In this document: positions 1 to 9,378 of the stretch, one piece after another
How the letters are laid out: each line of letters starts with the position of its first letter
How positions within the stretch are numbered: the first letter of the stretch is position 1
Assembly: GCF_017654505.1 (NCBI RefSeq)
Contig: NC_054543.1
Location: 26,414,747 to 26,478,746, forward strand
Direction of reading: 5' to 3'
Length of the DNA: 64,000 nucleotides
From: Polyodon spathula
Lineage: Eukaryota; Chordata; Actinopteri; Acipenseriformes; Polyodontidae
Program-made: the position numbers and the translations under genes
Notes under the pieces: generated by a model
Database searches by the model: none
Told to the model about the DNA's origin: nothing
The model's input: only the letters and a program-made list of their open reading frames with translations

Positions 1-385
1 CATAATCTTTTGCCACATCTTTTCAGGGTCTCCCACATGCCTTTTTACAAATTCCAAGAGGGATTTTACATGGGCTTTTTTCAGAAATGGCTTCCTTCTT
101 GCCATACAGGCCAGATTTGTGGAGTACCTCAGCTATTGTTGACACATGGACAGTTTCTCCCTTCTCAGCCATAGAACGCTGTAGGTCTTTCAGAGTTGTC
201 ACTGGCCTCTTGGTGGCTTCTCTGACCAATGCCCTTCTTACCCGGCTGCTCAGTTTGGGAGGACGGCCTGCTCTCAGCAGATTCTGGGTGGTGCCGTATA
301 CCTTCCACTTCTTAATGATCGACTTGACCTCCAAGGAATATTCAATGCCTTTGAAATCTTTTTATACTCCTCCCCTGATCTGTGA
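1..385 (-). pseudogene. Tc1-like transposase fragment (N-terminal part)
   Basis: The minus strand encodes the DNA-binding half of a Tc1/mariner transposase from about 334 down to 23. It shows the paired-type helix-turn-helix ending (IIKKWKVYGTTQNL), the GRPPKLS linker that acts as an AT-hook-like hinge, and the second helical region (ALVREATKRPVTTLKDLQ). The catalytic DDE domain is not present; the element runs off the left edge of the window or is truncated there. A stop follows the KKACGRP stretch in this frame, so it is probably frameshifted. The family normally encodes about 340 residues that cut and paste the element at TA sites. Dead fragment. Confidence 0.85.
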
Positions 386-1183
386 TTAAATAAATAAGCC
401 TAGCAGCTTGTAGAATGGTTTGGAGATATTGTATTCCTCTACTGTCTACTAATACCCAAGGGGACATGCACGCCCCGCATATTTATAAACCAGGCCTATT
501 TAATCCCTTGAGCCAAGCTTGATCTCAGTCTGCATAGATGTACTACATTCGTACAGAATCGTACATATATAGCTATATATATGGCGCTGTTAACATATAG
601 GCTACATCTCCATATTCAGTATCCCATATCAACAGTATATGTTTCCGAATTCCATCATATTGATATGCAACTGCCCCTCAGGCCTACGGCAGGGACATAC
701 ATCAAACCAGGTAATCTAGACACTTCTTTAAAGTTACATATAAATAAACATGCAATACATGTAGATAGAGGAAAGTATGCACATTTGAATCACAGCAACG
801 TGTGGGCTGCATTTATATATATATTCACCATTATTTAACAACTGATAATGGCAAATATTGGCTCTTAATTTACCACGAAAGCCTGCCTGAAAATGACAAT
901 TAGGTCAGTCAATGTATAACCAGGGAGTAACATTTAGGTCTCTATAGAGCTGGCCTTCAATATACAATTTGTCAACAATGAGCCAGACACGCATGTTTTT
1001 CTATCTGTTGGCTCGGAAAACGGTATAATTTTTTGCGTCTTTCTAGAATTTCCTGAGGGAATTGGTTGCTCATGCCAAAATTTGTATCCTTAGTTATCTA
1101 CCCTATCTTACTAGCATTTTTTCTTTAAAATGCTCTAATTTTGCTACAATAGGACAGGGACGCTCTTCTGAGCTTCTGAGCCC
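386..1183. other. Unannotated AT-rich stretch
   Basis: No recognisable coding sequence. Short open frames here show no family motif. The stretch includes TATATA-rich patches near 565-580 and 810-830. I see no repeat structure that I can name. Confidence 0.5.
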
Positions 1184-1540
1184 TCATTTGCCCATTCTAT
1201 GTACCCGGTGAAAAGTAACATTGTTAACAACTTCAGCGTCAGTATTTAGTTTATTCCTCATGAAGTCTTTGATTATTTCTTCAGTGTTCTTGCTCTTTTC
1301 TTCTTGTATCCCTCTAAATACTAGATTCTCTCTCATGCTTCTGCATTCTATGTCTAATAACTTATCTTGTAGTAGTATGGTATTTTCTTTTGAGACAGAA
1401 TTGACTTTTATTTGTAAAGCATATACAGTACATTTTAGCTCTGTTGTTTCCTTCTGGGTTTCCTCCAGTAGATTCACTGCAAATTCGAGGCTATGTTTCA
1501 TCTCCTGTATTTCATTGCTTAAGGAGTCCAGACCGTTAGG
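1184..1540 (-). pseudogene. L1/Tx1-like LINE ORF1 fragment
   Basis: An open minus-strand frame of about 105 residues has a heptad-rich N-terminal half (NLLEETQKETTELKCTVYAL) typical of the ORF1 coiled coil. It is followed by a basic SMRENLVFRGI segment and an FHRVHRMGK end. That order (coiled coil, then an RRM entered by an R-x-x-NL-x-x-x-GI motif) is characteristic of L1/Tx1-clade ORF1 RNA-binding proteins, which coat the LINE RNA. Only the coiled coil and the first RRM strand survive; the rest is missing toward 1183. It is unrelated to the adjacent CR1. Assignment to L1 or Tx1 is by motif only. Confidence 0.6.
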
Positions 1541-1724
1541 TTACTTACCATAACTCTGGTTCCCTGAAAAAGATGACGACCACCACTTACATTGGTATGG
1601 GATATTCCTGTCCTTCGGGTAGGTATTGCTGAGCTCTCTATACCAGAGCTGCCAAAAGGCCCCTTGCTGTGATGATGCACTCGGTCCTGCCTACCGAGGG
1701 AATAAAACTGTCATTCGCAGGAAG
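1536..1724. mobile_element. Possible MITE fragment
   Basis: The segment begins near a GTTAGGTTACTTACCATAAC sequence, reminiscent of the terminal repeat of a fish DNA-transposon MITE. It lies between the ORF1 fragment and the CR1 tail. The opposite terminus was not found, so the assignment is tentative. Confidence 0.3.
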
Positions 1725-1804
1725 ATAAGAACATAAGAACATAAGAACATAAGAAAGTTTACAAACGAGAGGAGGCCATTCGGCCCATCTTGCTCGTTTG
1801 GTTG

Positions 1805-2437
1805 TTAGTAGCTTATTGATCCCAAAATCTCATCAAGCAGCTTCTTGAAGGATCCCAGGGTGTCAGCTTCAACAACATTACTGGGGAGTTGATTCCAGAC
1901 CCTCACAATTCTCTGTGTAAAAAAGTGTCTCCTATTTTCTGTTCTGAATGCCCCTTTTTCTAAACTCCATTTGTGACCCCTGGTCCTTGTTTCTTTTTTC
2001 AGGCTGAAAAAGTCCCTTGGGTCGACACTGTCAATACCTTTTAGAATTTTGAATGCTTGAATTAGGTCGCCACGTAGTCTTCTTTGTTCAAGACTGAACA
2101 GATTCAATTCTTTTAGCCTGTCTGCATATGACATGCCTTTTAAGCCCGGAATAATTCTGGTCGCTCTTCTTTGCACTCTTTCTAGAGCAACAATATCTTT
2201 TTTATAGCGAGGTGACCAGAACTGCACACAATATTCAAGATGAGGTCTTACAAGTGCATTGTAAAGTTTTAACATTACTTCCCTTGATTTAAATTCAACA
2301 CTTTTCACAATGTATCCGAGTATCTTGTTAGCCTTTTTTATAGCTTCCCCACATTGTCTAGATGAAGACATTTCTGAGTCAACAAAAACTCCTAGGTCTT
2401 TTTCATAGATTCCTTCTCCAATTTCAATATCTCCCAT
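1805..2437 (-). pseudogene. CR1 ORF2 C-terminal domain
   Basis: A 210-residue frame continues ORF2 after a frameshift. It has the RT thumb and the conserved C-terminal region: VDSEMSSSRQCGEAI, LVRPHLEYCVQFWSP and RRATRIIPGLKG, then QRRLRGDLIQAFKIL and an FFTQRIVRVWNQLP block. The stop is just before the short 3' UTR and octamer tail. These blocks recur in nearly every CR1 copy of the window and serve as a diagnostic signature. Length and order match the intact family pattern. Confidence 0.85.
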
Positions 2438-2444
2438 ATGATAT

Positions 2445-3905
2445 TTATAATGTACATTTTTTATTTCCTGCGTGCAGTACCTTACACTTTTCTCTATTAA
2501 ATGTCATTTGCCATGTATCTGCCCAGTTCTGAATCTTGTCTAGATCATTTTGAATGACCTTTGCTGCTGCAACAGTGTTTGCCACTCCTCCTACTTTTGT
2601 GTCGTCTGCAAATTTAACAAGTTTGCTTACTATACCAGAATCTAAATCATTAATGTAGATTAGGAATAGCAGAGGACCTAATACTGATCCCTGTGGTACA
2701 CCGCTGGTTACCACACTCCATTCTGAGGTTTCTCCTCTAATCAGTACTTTCTGTTTTCTACATGTTAACCACTCCCTAATCCATGTACATGCGTTTCCTT
2801 GAATCCCAACTGCGTTCAGTTTGAGAATTAATCTTTTGTGCGGGACTTTGTCAAAAGCTTTCTGGAAATCTAAATAAACCATGTCATATGCTTTGCAATT
2901 ATCCATTATCGATGTTGCATCCTCAAAAAAATCAAGCAAGTTAGTTAGGCACGATCTCCCTTTCCTAAAACCATGTTGACTGTCTCCCAGGACCCTGTTA
3001 CCATATAGGTAATTTTCCATTTTGGATCTTATTATAGTTTCCATAAGTTTACATATAATAGAAGTCAGGCTTACTGGTCTGTAGTTACCTGGTTCAGTTT
3101 TGTTTCCCTTTTTGTGGATCGGTATTACGTTTGCAATTTTCCAGTCTGTCGGTACCACCCCTGTGTCAAGAGACTGCTGCATGATCTTGGTTAGCGGTTT
3201 GTAAATTACTTCTTTCATTTCTTTGAGTACTATTGGGAGGATCTCATCTGGCCCAGGGGATTTGTTTATTTTAAGAGCTCCTAGTCCCTTTAACACTTCT
3301 GCCTCAGTTATGCTAAAGTTATTTAAAACTGCACAGGAACTGGATGACATGTGGGGCATGTTGTCAGTATCTTCCTTTGTAAAAACTTGTGAAAAGTAAT
3401 CATTTAACATATTTGCTATTTTTTTTTCTTCCTCTACGATTTTGCCATTTGTATCTCTTAAACATTTAATCTCCTCTTTGAATGTTCTCTTGCTGTTGTA
3501 ATATTGGAAAAACATTTTGGAATTGGTTTTAGCTCCCTTAGCAATGTTCATTTCTATTTCTCTCTTGGCCTTTCTAACTTCCTTTTTGACTTGCATTTGC
3601 AGTTCTGTGTACTCTTTCTGCGTACTTTCTTTTTGGTCCTTTTTTAATGCTCTGTAAAGTGCCTTTTTTCGCTGAATATTTTTTTTAATTGATCTATTAA
3701 ACCATTTTGGCAATTTAGTTTTACATTTAGATTTGTCTACTTTAGGGATATAATTGTTTTGTGCCTCTAGTACTACATTTTTGAAGAACAACCATCCTTC
3801 TTCTGTGGGTGTTTTCTCTATTTTACTCCAATCTACTTCTGTTAGTCTCTGTTTCATACCTTCATAGTTTGCTTTTCTAAAATTGTAAACCTTAGCTTTA
3901 GTCAA
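2445..3905 (-). pseudogene. CR1 ORF2 reverse transcriptase segment
   Basis: A 486-residue open frame covers the linker after the endonuclease and the whole RT fingers-palm region. Visible RT features are the KSPGPDEI segment, the GNYRPVSL motif, motif A in YLDFQKAFDKVPH (catalytic Asp), motif B in [14 protein letters not shown], and the FADDTK catalytic motif C. The enzyme copies CR1 RNA at a nicked chromosomal target. All three palm aspartates are present, so the core is formally intact, but a one-base T insertion near 2459 breaks the frame before the C-terminal part (1805-2437). The endonuclease is missing, so the copy cannot retrotranspose. Confidence 0.88.
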
Positions 3906-3906
3906 T

Positions 3907-4273
3907 TAATTAATTCAGTTACATTTCTAATACATGTTCATGTATTATCATATTCAGGGAATATGTCCTACAGATGTATCGGGGATGGGGGTGATGGGCA
4001 TCCAGTTTTGGAGAAATAATCTGTCAACACGAGTCAGAGAGTGAATAGATGCAGATTGTGTTACTAGTCACAACACGGTTGTCATTAGACTGATGCAGAA
4101 TGTTATTGGTGCAGTAGTGTCCTCAGCAGTCAGATCTCAACTTTGCATCTAGTTAATTGTTCAGTGAATTCCTCTAATCATGATTTTTCTCTGGTACTGT
4201 TTGCTCACCTCCGTGATAAATACACTCAACATAAAAAGAAGTAACCATGAACACTTACAGTATTATAAGGTTA
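3907..4273. other. Unannotated spacer
   Basis: Low-complexity unique-looking DNA between CR1 copy A and an LTR. I see no coding or repeat structure. Confidence 0.5.
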
Positions 4274-4756
4274 TGTGGCAGGATGACAGAATGTTGAGGC
4301 TCAGAGACAGATTAAATGCAAAAATAAAGTTATTTTATTAAACAAAAGTAATCAAATAACAGGCACAAGGGCCAACAGAAAAGAGGTTCAAAAACAAATA
4401 ATCAAAAATGAACTCACAGAAACAGTCATGTTCCAAGGTTTAAACAAAATATTCCTTTCTTTAAAAAAAAACCCCACAAAACTCTTCAATACAAAAAACA
4501 AACTCCAAACCAAAAAAAAACCCACACCCCAAACAGAAAACACACCACTGTACACTACTACCCTACTATCCTTACTACTTGCTGCCAGCCAGGGCCTCTC
4601 CCCTGGCTTTTATCCCCTGTGGCTGGAGCCCAGTTAATCAATAATTATTCAATTAGGGCTCCAGCCACATTCTCACGTTTTCCTGGCAGGGAGAAATTTA
4701 ACCCCCTCCCTGCCAGTTCCAAACTTGTTCATATAGACGGGGAGTTCCCCATCACA
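4274..4756 (-). repeat. LTR (3' LTR of a minus-strand element)
   Basis: The unit begins TGTGGCAGGATGAC and ends CCCATCACA, giving the TG...CA ends of an LTR. It is followed directly by a 22-base C run (4760-4781), which on the minus strand is a polypurine tract just upstream of the LTR. That fixes the orientation as minus. It shares its start (TGTGGCAGG) and the block AATTTAACCCCCTCCCTGCC with the solo LTR at 41570-41932, so the two belong to one family. No matching 5' LTR is seen on the right. Confidence 0.65.
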
Positions 4757-4759
4757 TAT

Positions 4760-4781
4760 CCCCCCCCCCCCCCCCCCCCCC
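4760..4781 (-). promoter_or_regulatory. Polypurine tract (C22 on plus strand)
   Basis: A homopolymer of 22 C lies three bases inside the LTR. On the minus strand it is G22 immediately 5' of the 3' LTR, the expected place for the plus-strand DNA primer of an LTR retroelement. The length has probably grown by slippage. Confidence 0.55.
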
Positions 4782-4942
4782 TTGTGCATAGCACACATGG
4801 CCCCCTCCCCCCTCAAGTCCCAAAGTCCTTTATCCGGTTCCGGGATGGGGAGAAGTCCGTGGTCCATGGGGGCGGCCAAGGTGGAATGTTCGTTTTCCCA
4901 TCCGGTGTTCTCCCGTCGGGACTGAACCCCCATGACCGGGCA

Positions 4943-5122
4943 CCCTCTAGTGGCGGAGGTGGGAAAAGCGGCCTGGCTCCTACTAGTGGCGGAGGCGGGA
5001 ACGGCGGCCCGGCTCCCTCTAGTGGCGGAGGCGGGAACGGCGGCCCGGCTCCCTCTAGTGGCGGAGGCGGGAACGGCGGCCCGGCTCCCTCTAGTGGCGG
5101 AGGCGGGAACGGCGGCCCCGAT
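4943..5122 (-). repeat. 36-bp tandem repeat, 5 units
   Basis: Units start near 4943, 4979, 5015, 5051 and 5087 with the core CCCTCTAGTGGCGGAGGCGG. Units 3-5 are nearly identical and the first two are diverged. The period is 12 codons, giving PPFPPPPLEGAG on the minus strand, so the reading frame is kept across units. Confidence 0.85.
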
Positions 5123-5652
5123 CCCTCTGGATCCCTTGGTGACGCAAGACCCCCTGGCCCCTCTGGCGACGCTGAACCCTCTGGTGACGATGGACCCTCT
5201 GGCAATGCTGGACCCCCTGGTGACGCTGGACCCTCCGGCTCTCGGGACGGTAGCTCCATCCTTTCTAACTCCCGGGATGGCAGCACCTTCCCCCTGGGCG
5301 ACAGCGAGCTGACAGCGACCCCAGGCGATGGTGGACCAGCATCCCCAGGAGGAAGCACACAGAGAGTCTCTCTAGGCGATGCGGGCAGGCAGGCAACCCC
5401 CAGCGATGGCACTGTGCCTCTTAGCTGCCGGGCAGCTTGTCTCTGCGCTCCCCTCAGCAGTTGGTACAGAGGCTGGGTGGGTCCTCCAGTGTCTTCTGCT
5501 GGCGGTGGAGGGAGAGACAGCGTCCGCTGTTCCCCCTCTGTTGAAGGTGGAGGGAGAGGCAGCTCCAGCTCTTCTTCCTCTACTGGTCCCTTCAGCCCTG
5601 GCCCTGTGGACTACCCCTTCTTGAGCCGTGGACGCACCAACTCCTCCCGCTT

Positions 5653-5772
5653 GGGCTCCTCCCTTTCGGGCTGTGGACGTTTGGGCTCCTCCCTCTCGGG
5701 CTGTGGACGTTTGGGCTCCTCCCTCTCGGGCTGTGGACGTTCGGGCTCCTCCTCTCCGGGCTCTGGGAGCGG
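5653..5772 (-). repeat. 30-bp tandem repeat, about 4 units
   Basis: Units of 30 bp begin GGGCTCCTCCC at 5653, 5683, 5713 and 5743. On the minus strand they encode ten-residue RPQPEREEPK repeats. The period is again a multiple of three. Confidence 0.8.
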
Positions 5773-6017
5773 CAGCTCCTCCTCTCTGGTCTCTGGGAGC
5801 GGCACCTCCTCCTCTTCTCTGGTCTCTGGGAGCTGCACCTCCTCCTCCTCTTCTCTGGTCTTTGGGAGCGACGGCTCCACCTCTCTGGGGGGGGAGTCTG
5901 ACGACATTACAATTGTAATTGTTATAATTAAACGATACCAAGCCATGTTTTTATTTACAACTAAAGGAAAACATGTTTTTGCTGACTTTATAAGCATTTG
6001 GCTGACACAGTATAGGT

Positions 6018-6046
6018 TACCCTCACATTATATAATATATATATAT

Positions 6047-6090
<44 letters not shown>
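6018..6090. repeat. (AT)n microsatellite
   Basis: AT dinucleotides run from about 6018, with a short interruption, to 6090. The tract marks the right limit of the preceding LTR element. Confidence 0.9.
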
Positions 6091-6092
<2 letters not shown>

Positions 6093-6393
6093 ATGATTTG
6101 GTACAATTTAATAATGCTATTAATAAATTAATAATGATCAAAGCAGAAGTTTTTAAGTATTCTGTAAATATTTCGTCTAATAGTTAAAGTACAATGTGAG
6201 ACTGTCAGGTCTTGTTTTCAAAAAATATTGGCACAGACATGTACAAACCAATGGAATACCATGTATGTGAGTGTGTGTGTTTAATAGAGAGAAAACACAT
6301 GCATGTCTCCAGTCATATGTGGTTTTCACAATCATGTCGCCTTAAGTTCTAACCAAAATTGTAGATATTTATTACTGCATGTGATAGAGTCGC
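6091..6393. other. Unannotated spacer
   Basis: Unique-looking AT-rich DNA with a short TG run near 6266-6280. No coding signal seen. Confidence 0.45.
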
Positions 6394-6702
6394 TGTTGTA
6401 AATCTCCCTCCCAACGAGAAAGGGCGCCGGGTAAGGACGGTGGTATGCTGCCTCCTAGATGGACCGTCTGATCGTAGGTGGAAACCGGAAGGTGACCATA
6501 TTAGGAGGGCCGCGTAGTTGCAAGTACCCGGAACGACTCCATTGCAAGCAGCTGCAGGATGGCCCTCTTGGAGAAACCATGGCGACGGGTTGTTTGCAGG
6601 GAGGGGTGTCAGTCCACAACTCACCGAGCACTTACCTCACTGCACAACAGCATGCACCACAGATCCGAATTTTTGGAGAGCACAGTTTCGTGCATTGGGG
6701 AC
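6394..6702 (+). repeat. Gypsy-type LTR fragment
   Basis: The segment starts TGTTGTAAATCTCCCTC and continues AACGAGAAAGGGCGCCGGG. Almost the same sequence follows the RNase H region of the plus-strand gypsy element at about 17109, so this is the start of a related LTR. It is cut at 6702 by the next element. Confidence 0.6.
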
Positions 6703-7281
6703 TGTGGCAAAGTGGTTGGTAAGGGGAACAGGTGTAGCGGTGATGCGGTGCAGGAGTGATGAACAGACAACGATATTTCAGTGAACAAGGTGCTTTAATT
6801 GGTAATCCAGGTCTGGCGACCATTAAATAATAAATCCCAGGCTATACACAACAACGTGTAAAAAGCGGGGATAACAAAAACTGGGTACAGTCCCTAACAA
6901 AAACACAAGATGCGGTCACCAGTCCTGGGTGTGCGCAGACATGCAGGTGCTCGGTGCAGACACAGGTTTGTGTGGAGTGTAGTGGTGCTCCGGATAGTGC
7001 TGACCCTTTTTCCGACAGCTCCGGAGAAGTGCTTTAACTGTCTAGTGACAAAAACACAGACAGTTAACAATACACACACACAACATGTATTTCTCTTTTA
7101 ATTCTGAGAGTTCCTCTCTCGCTCCTTCTCTCTCCAAATGTTTACCCAAATGAAGGAAAAGATCAGCGTTACCCTGGCCCCTATATGTAATCCCACATGA
7201 TATCTAAGTAAACGGTTGCAGCTGCCTTATTACTTGCAGCTGCCCCTCGTTTACCTTTCAAGTCAATATGGTCTTACAACA
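6703..7281 (-). repeat. 3' LTR of the left Gmr1-like element
   Basis: The repeat begins TGTGGCAAAGTGGTTGG and ends GTCTTACAACA. The first 350 bp recur in direct orientation at 13532-13877, which identifies the pair as LTRs. The purine-rich GGAAAGAAGCGAGAC just inside (minus strand) is a plausible polypurine tract. The length of about 579 bp is normal for the group. Confidence 0.75.
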
Positions 7282-7440
7282 GAGTCTCGCTTCTTTCCAG
7301 GCTGACCCACTTCCCGGTCCCGGAAATGAACTGTCAGGCCAGCCCTTCCAGATACTTCTCCTCTCGTTCTTTAGCGTCCTCACAGGTCGGGAGGAAGATT
7401 TAGCACCAGAACTCATTGTATTTCTGTCACATATCAGATA

Positions 7441-8034
7441 TCAGAGTGGAGCTGAACACTTAGCTAAATCTACCTTTCCCATTACTCCCCCCTCCCGGGT
7501 GGTTTTCCCCGCATGATGTACCATATGGTACATGAAGGGCTGCAATGCCAGGTACCACCGAGTTATCCGGGGATTGCTGTCCTGCATTGTGCTTAACCAC
7601 GTGAGTGGGGCGTGGTCTGTGACCAGACCAAATGAGTGTCCCAACAGGTAGTATCATAAAGAGTGAGTAGCCAAATTAAGGGCCAAAAACTCTTTTTCGA
7701 CTACGGAGTAGTTACGTTCCTGAGGTAACATTTTTTTGCTCAGGTACAATATCGGGTGTTCTACTCCAGCTACTTTTTGGGACAAGACTGCACCCAAACC
7801 TACATCCGATGCATCGGTGTGGAGGATGAATCTCTTGGTGAAATCCGGTGTGATAAGAGTGGGGGCCTGGCAAAGTGTACGCGTAATAGTATCAAACACC
7901 CGCCAACACTCTACTGACCATTTAATTAAATTTGGAGCTCTCTTTTTGGTGACGTCGACTAACGGGTTAACCACTGTGGCGTACTCAGGGATGAAGCGGC
8001 AGTAATAACCGGCTAAGTCCAGTAGTGACCTCAT
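7441..8034 (-). pseudogene. Gypsy RNase H and RT connection region
   Basis: The minus strand carries the RT thumb/connection (LAGYYCRFIPEYATVVNPL) and then the RNase H core. FILHTDASDVGLGAVLSQ contains the first catalytic Asp, followed by HPILYLSKKML and NYSVVEKEFLALNLA with the catalytic Glu. After a frameshift come GHSFGLVTDHAPL with a further acidic residue and WYLALQPF. The domain removes RNA from the RNA/DNA hybrid during reverse transcription. The two frames, 7654-8034 and 7441-7644, are separated by one shift. Confidence 0.85.
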
Positions 8035-8780
8035 CTGAGTCTTGGTTTTGGGGATCCCAAAGCCGGATTTCGGTGACCACAGGTCTCATCCTTCCATTCC
8101 CCATTAAAAATCCCAAATATTGAGTCTCTGTTTTGGCAAACGCACATTTCCTCAAGTTAGCTGTCAGCCGGGCTGCCCTTAGAGACTGAAGAACGGCTAC
8201 AACCCTAGCCAAATGCTATCGCCAGGTGGAGCTGTAAATCACCATGTCATCAATATACGCTGCTGCATATTCATGATGTGGGCGTAAAACCTGGTCCATC
8301 AGTCTCTGAAAGGCAGCTGGCGCACCATGCAGCCCAAATGGCATGGTTTTAAAGTGGAACAGCCCTTCTGGTGTTGAAAATGAGGTTTACTCTCTGGAGC
8401 TGCGGGTTAAAGGGACTTGCCAGTATCCCTTCGTCAGGTCCAGAGTGGAAATAAAGCTTTTCCCAGTCTGTCTAAAAGTTCGTCGACCCGAGGCATGGGA
8501 TATGCACCGAACTTAGCAATAGTGTTTACCTTTCTGAAATCCACGCAGAAGCGATTGGTGCCGTCTTTCTTAGCCACTATGACAATCAGACTGCACCACT
8601 TGCTCCTGGAAGGTTCAATCACCCCAATCTCGAGCATATCCCATACCTCTTTGCGAACTCCACTTCGTCAGCTTTCTGGGATCCGGTACAGTCTCTCTCA
8701 CACTGTGACACCTGGTGGAGAGATAATGTCATATTCAACTAAGTTTGATCTGCCGGGCACGTCAGAAGAAACATCGCTGT
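8035..8780 (-). pseudogene. Gypsy reverse transcriptase (broken)
   Basis: Pieces of the RT palm are visible in several frames. EIGVIEPSRSKWCSLIV and VAKKDGTNRFCVDFRKVN (8637-8434) are fingers motifs. The YIDD catalytic box lies at 8246-8257. A following TANLRKCAFAKTETQYLGF block is at about 8090-8180. At least two frameshifts disrupt it. The residues match gypsy RT rather than LINE RT. Confidence 0.82.
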
Positions 8781-9378
8781 TCAATACTCTTCAATAAGCT
8801 TATGCAGCTCTCTTTGCTGATCCGGAACCAATTGTTCACCCATAGAAATCGCTCTTGTGCTCGGGGTCTCTGGACAGGGGCCTAAATCATCCTCCATATT
8901 GCCTGGGGCTATAAATAAGACCTCCCTTGCCTGCCAGGGCTTTAACAAATTAACATGGTAAATTTCACGTTCATTCCGTCGATCGGGCTGTCTAATTTCA
9001 TAATTTACTTTCCCTATAGTCCGAAACACCTCATACAGCCCCTGCCATTTAGCACAGAGTTTTGAATCTGATGAGGGAAGTAGCAGCATTACCTTGTCCC
9101 CTGGTCGAAAGGTTCGAATCCGTGCATTTTTGTTGTAAGGCTGCTGCTGTCGGTGCTGAGCCGATCTGAGGTTGTCTTGGGCCAAGCGACCGACCAAATC
9201 CAGGCGATCTCGTAGTAGGCACACATACTTCACTACATATTTGGACGAGCCTTTGTGCTCCTCCCACCCCTCTCTCAGCAGGTCGAGAATGCCGCGAGGC
9301 TGCTGGCCGTACAGGAGCTCAAAGGAGGAGAACCCCGTTGAACTCTGCGGCACTTCTCTCACCGCAAAAAGGAGGTAA
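8781..9378 (-). pseudogene. Gypsy integrase C-terminal region and link to RT
   Basis: The frame begins inside integrase, where FAVREVPQSSTGFSSFELLYG is the usual end of the catalytic core region. A basic linker follows, then GDKVMLLLPSSDSKLCAKW and YHVNLLKPW, the GPY/F-type module. It continues directly into MGEQLVPDQQRELHKLIEEY, the N-terminal lead of gypsy RT. Integrase is thus fused upstream of RT in one reading frame, direct evidence of the Gmr1 domain order. A nested CR1 starts immediately to the right. Confidence 0.85.

Larger units (their letters stand above)
1725..3906 (-). mobile_element. CR1-clade LINE, 5'-truncated copy A
   Basis: Read on the minus strand, the element runs from about 3906 to the octamer tail (TTCTTATG)n at 1725-1757. 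It contains the reverse transcriptase and C-terminal part of ORF2 but no endonuclease, so it is truncated at the 5' end, as usual for target-primed reverse transcription. It is almost identical to the copies at 34.8-35.6 and 36.3-38.3 kb, which points to a recently active family. The 5' junction is AT-rich (AATTAATTAATT). Confidence 0.9.
4757..5997 (-). mobile_element. Internal region of LTR element, Pro/Glu-rich repeats
   Basis: Between the LTR and an AT microsatellite lies GC-rich DNA whose minus strand encodes two low-complexity proteins in different frames. One (5997-5611) is rich in RPQPEREEPK and LPETREEEE repeats. The other (5412-4813) repeats PPFPPPPLEGAG five times and ends in WTTDFSPSRNRIKDFG. 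No protease, RT or integrase motif is present, so the element is non-autonomous. Similar RPQPKREE repeats occur at 43.8-44.2 kb, and Pro/Glu-rich repeats occur at 18.1-18.7 kb. The frames on the opposite strand are by-products of the repeats. Confidence 0.55.

Noticed and set aside
1725..1757. Short regularly spaced repeats suggesting a CRISPR-like array
   Set aside because: The ACATAAGA units are contiguous octamers without spacers and form the known style of CR1 3' tail.
4619..6187. 522-codon plus-strand open frame rich in Ser/Gly
   Set aside because: It spans an LTR end, the poly-C tract, the codon repeats and an AT microsatellite. Element orientation is minus, so this is an antisense by-product of GC-rich repeats.
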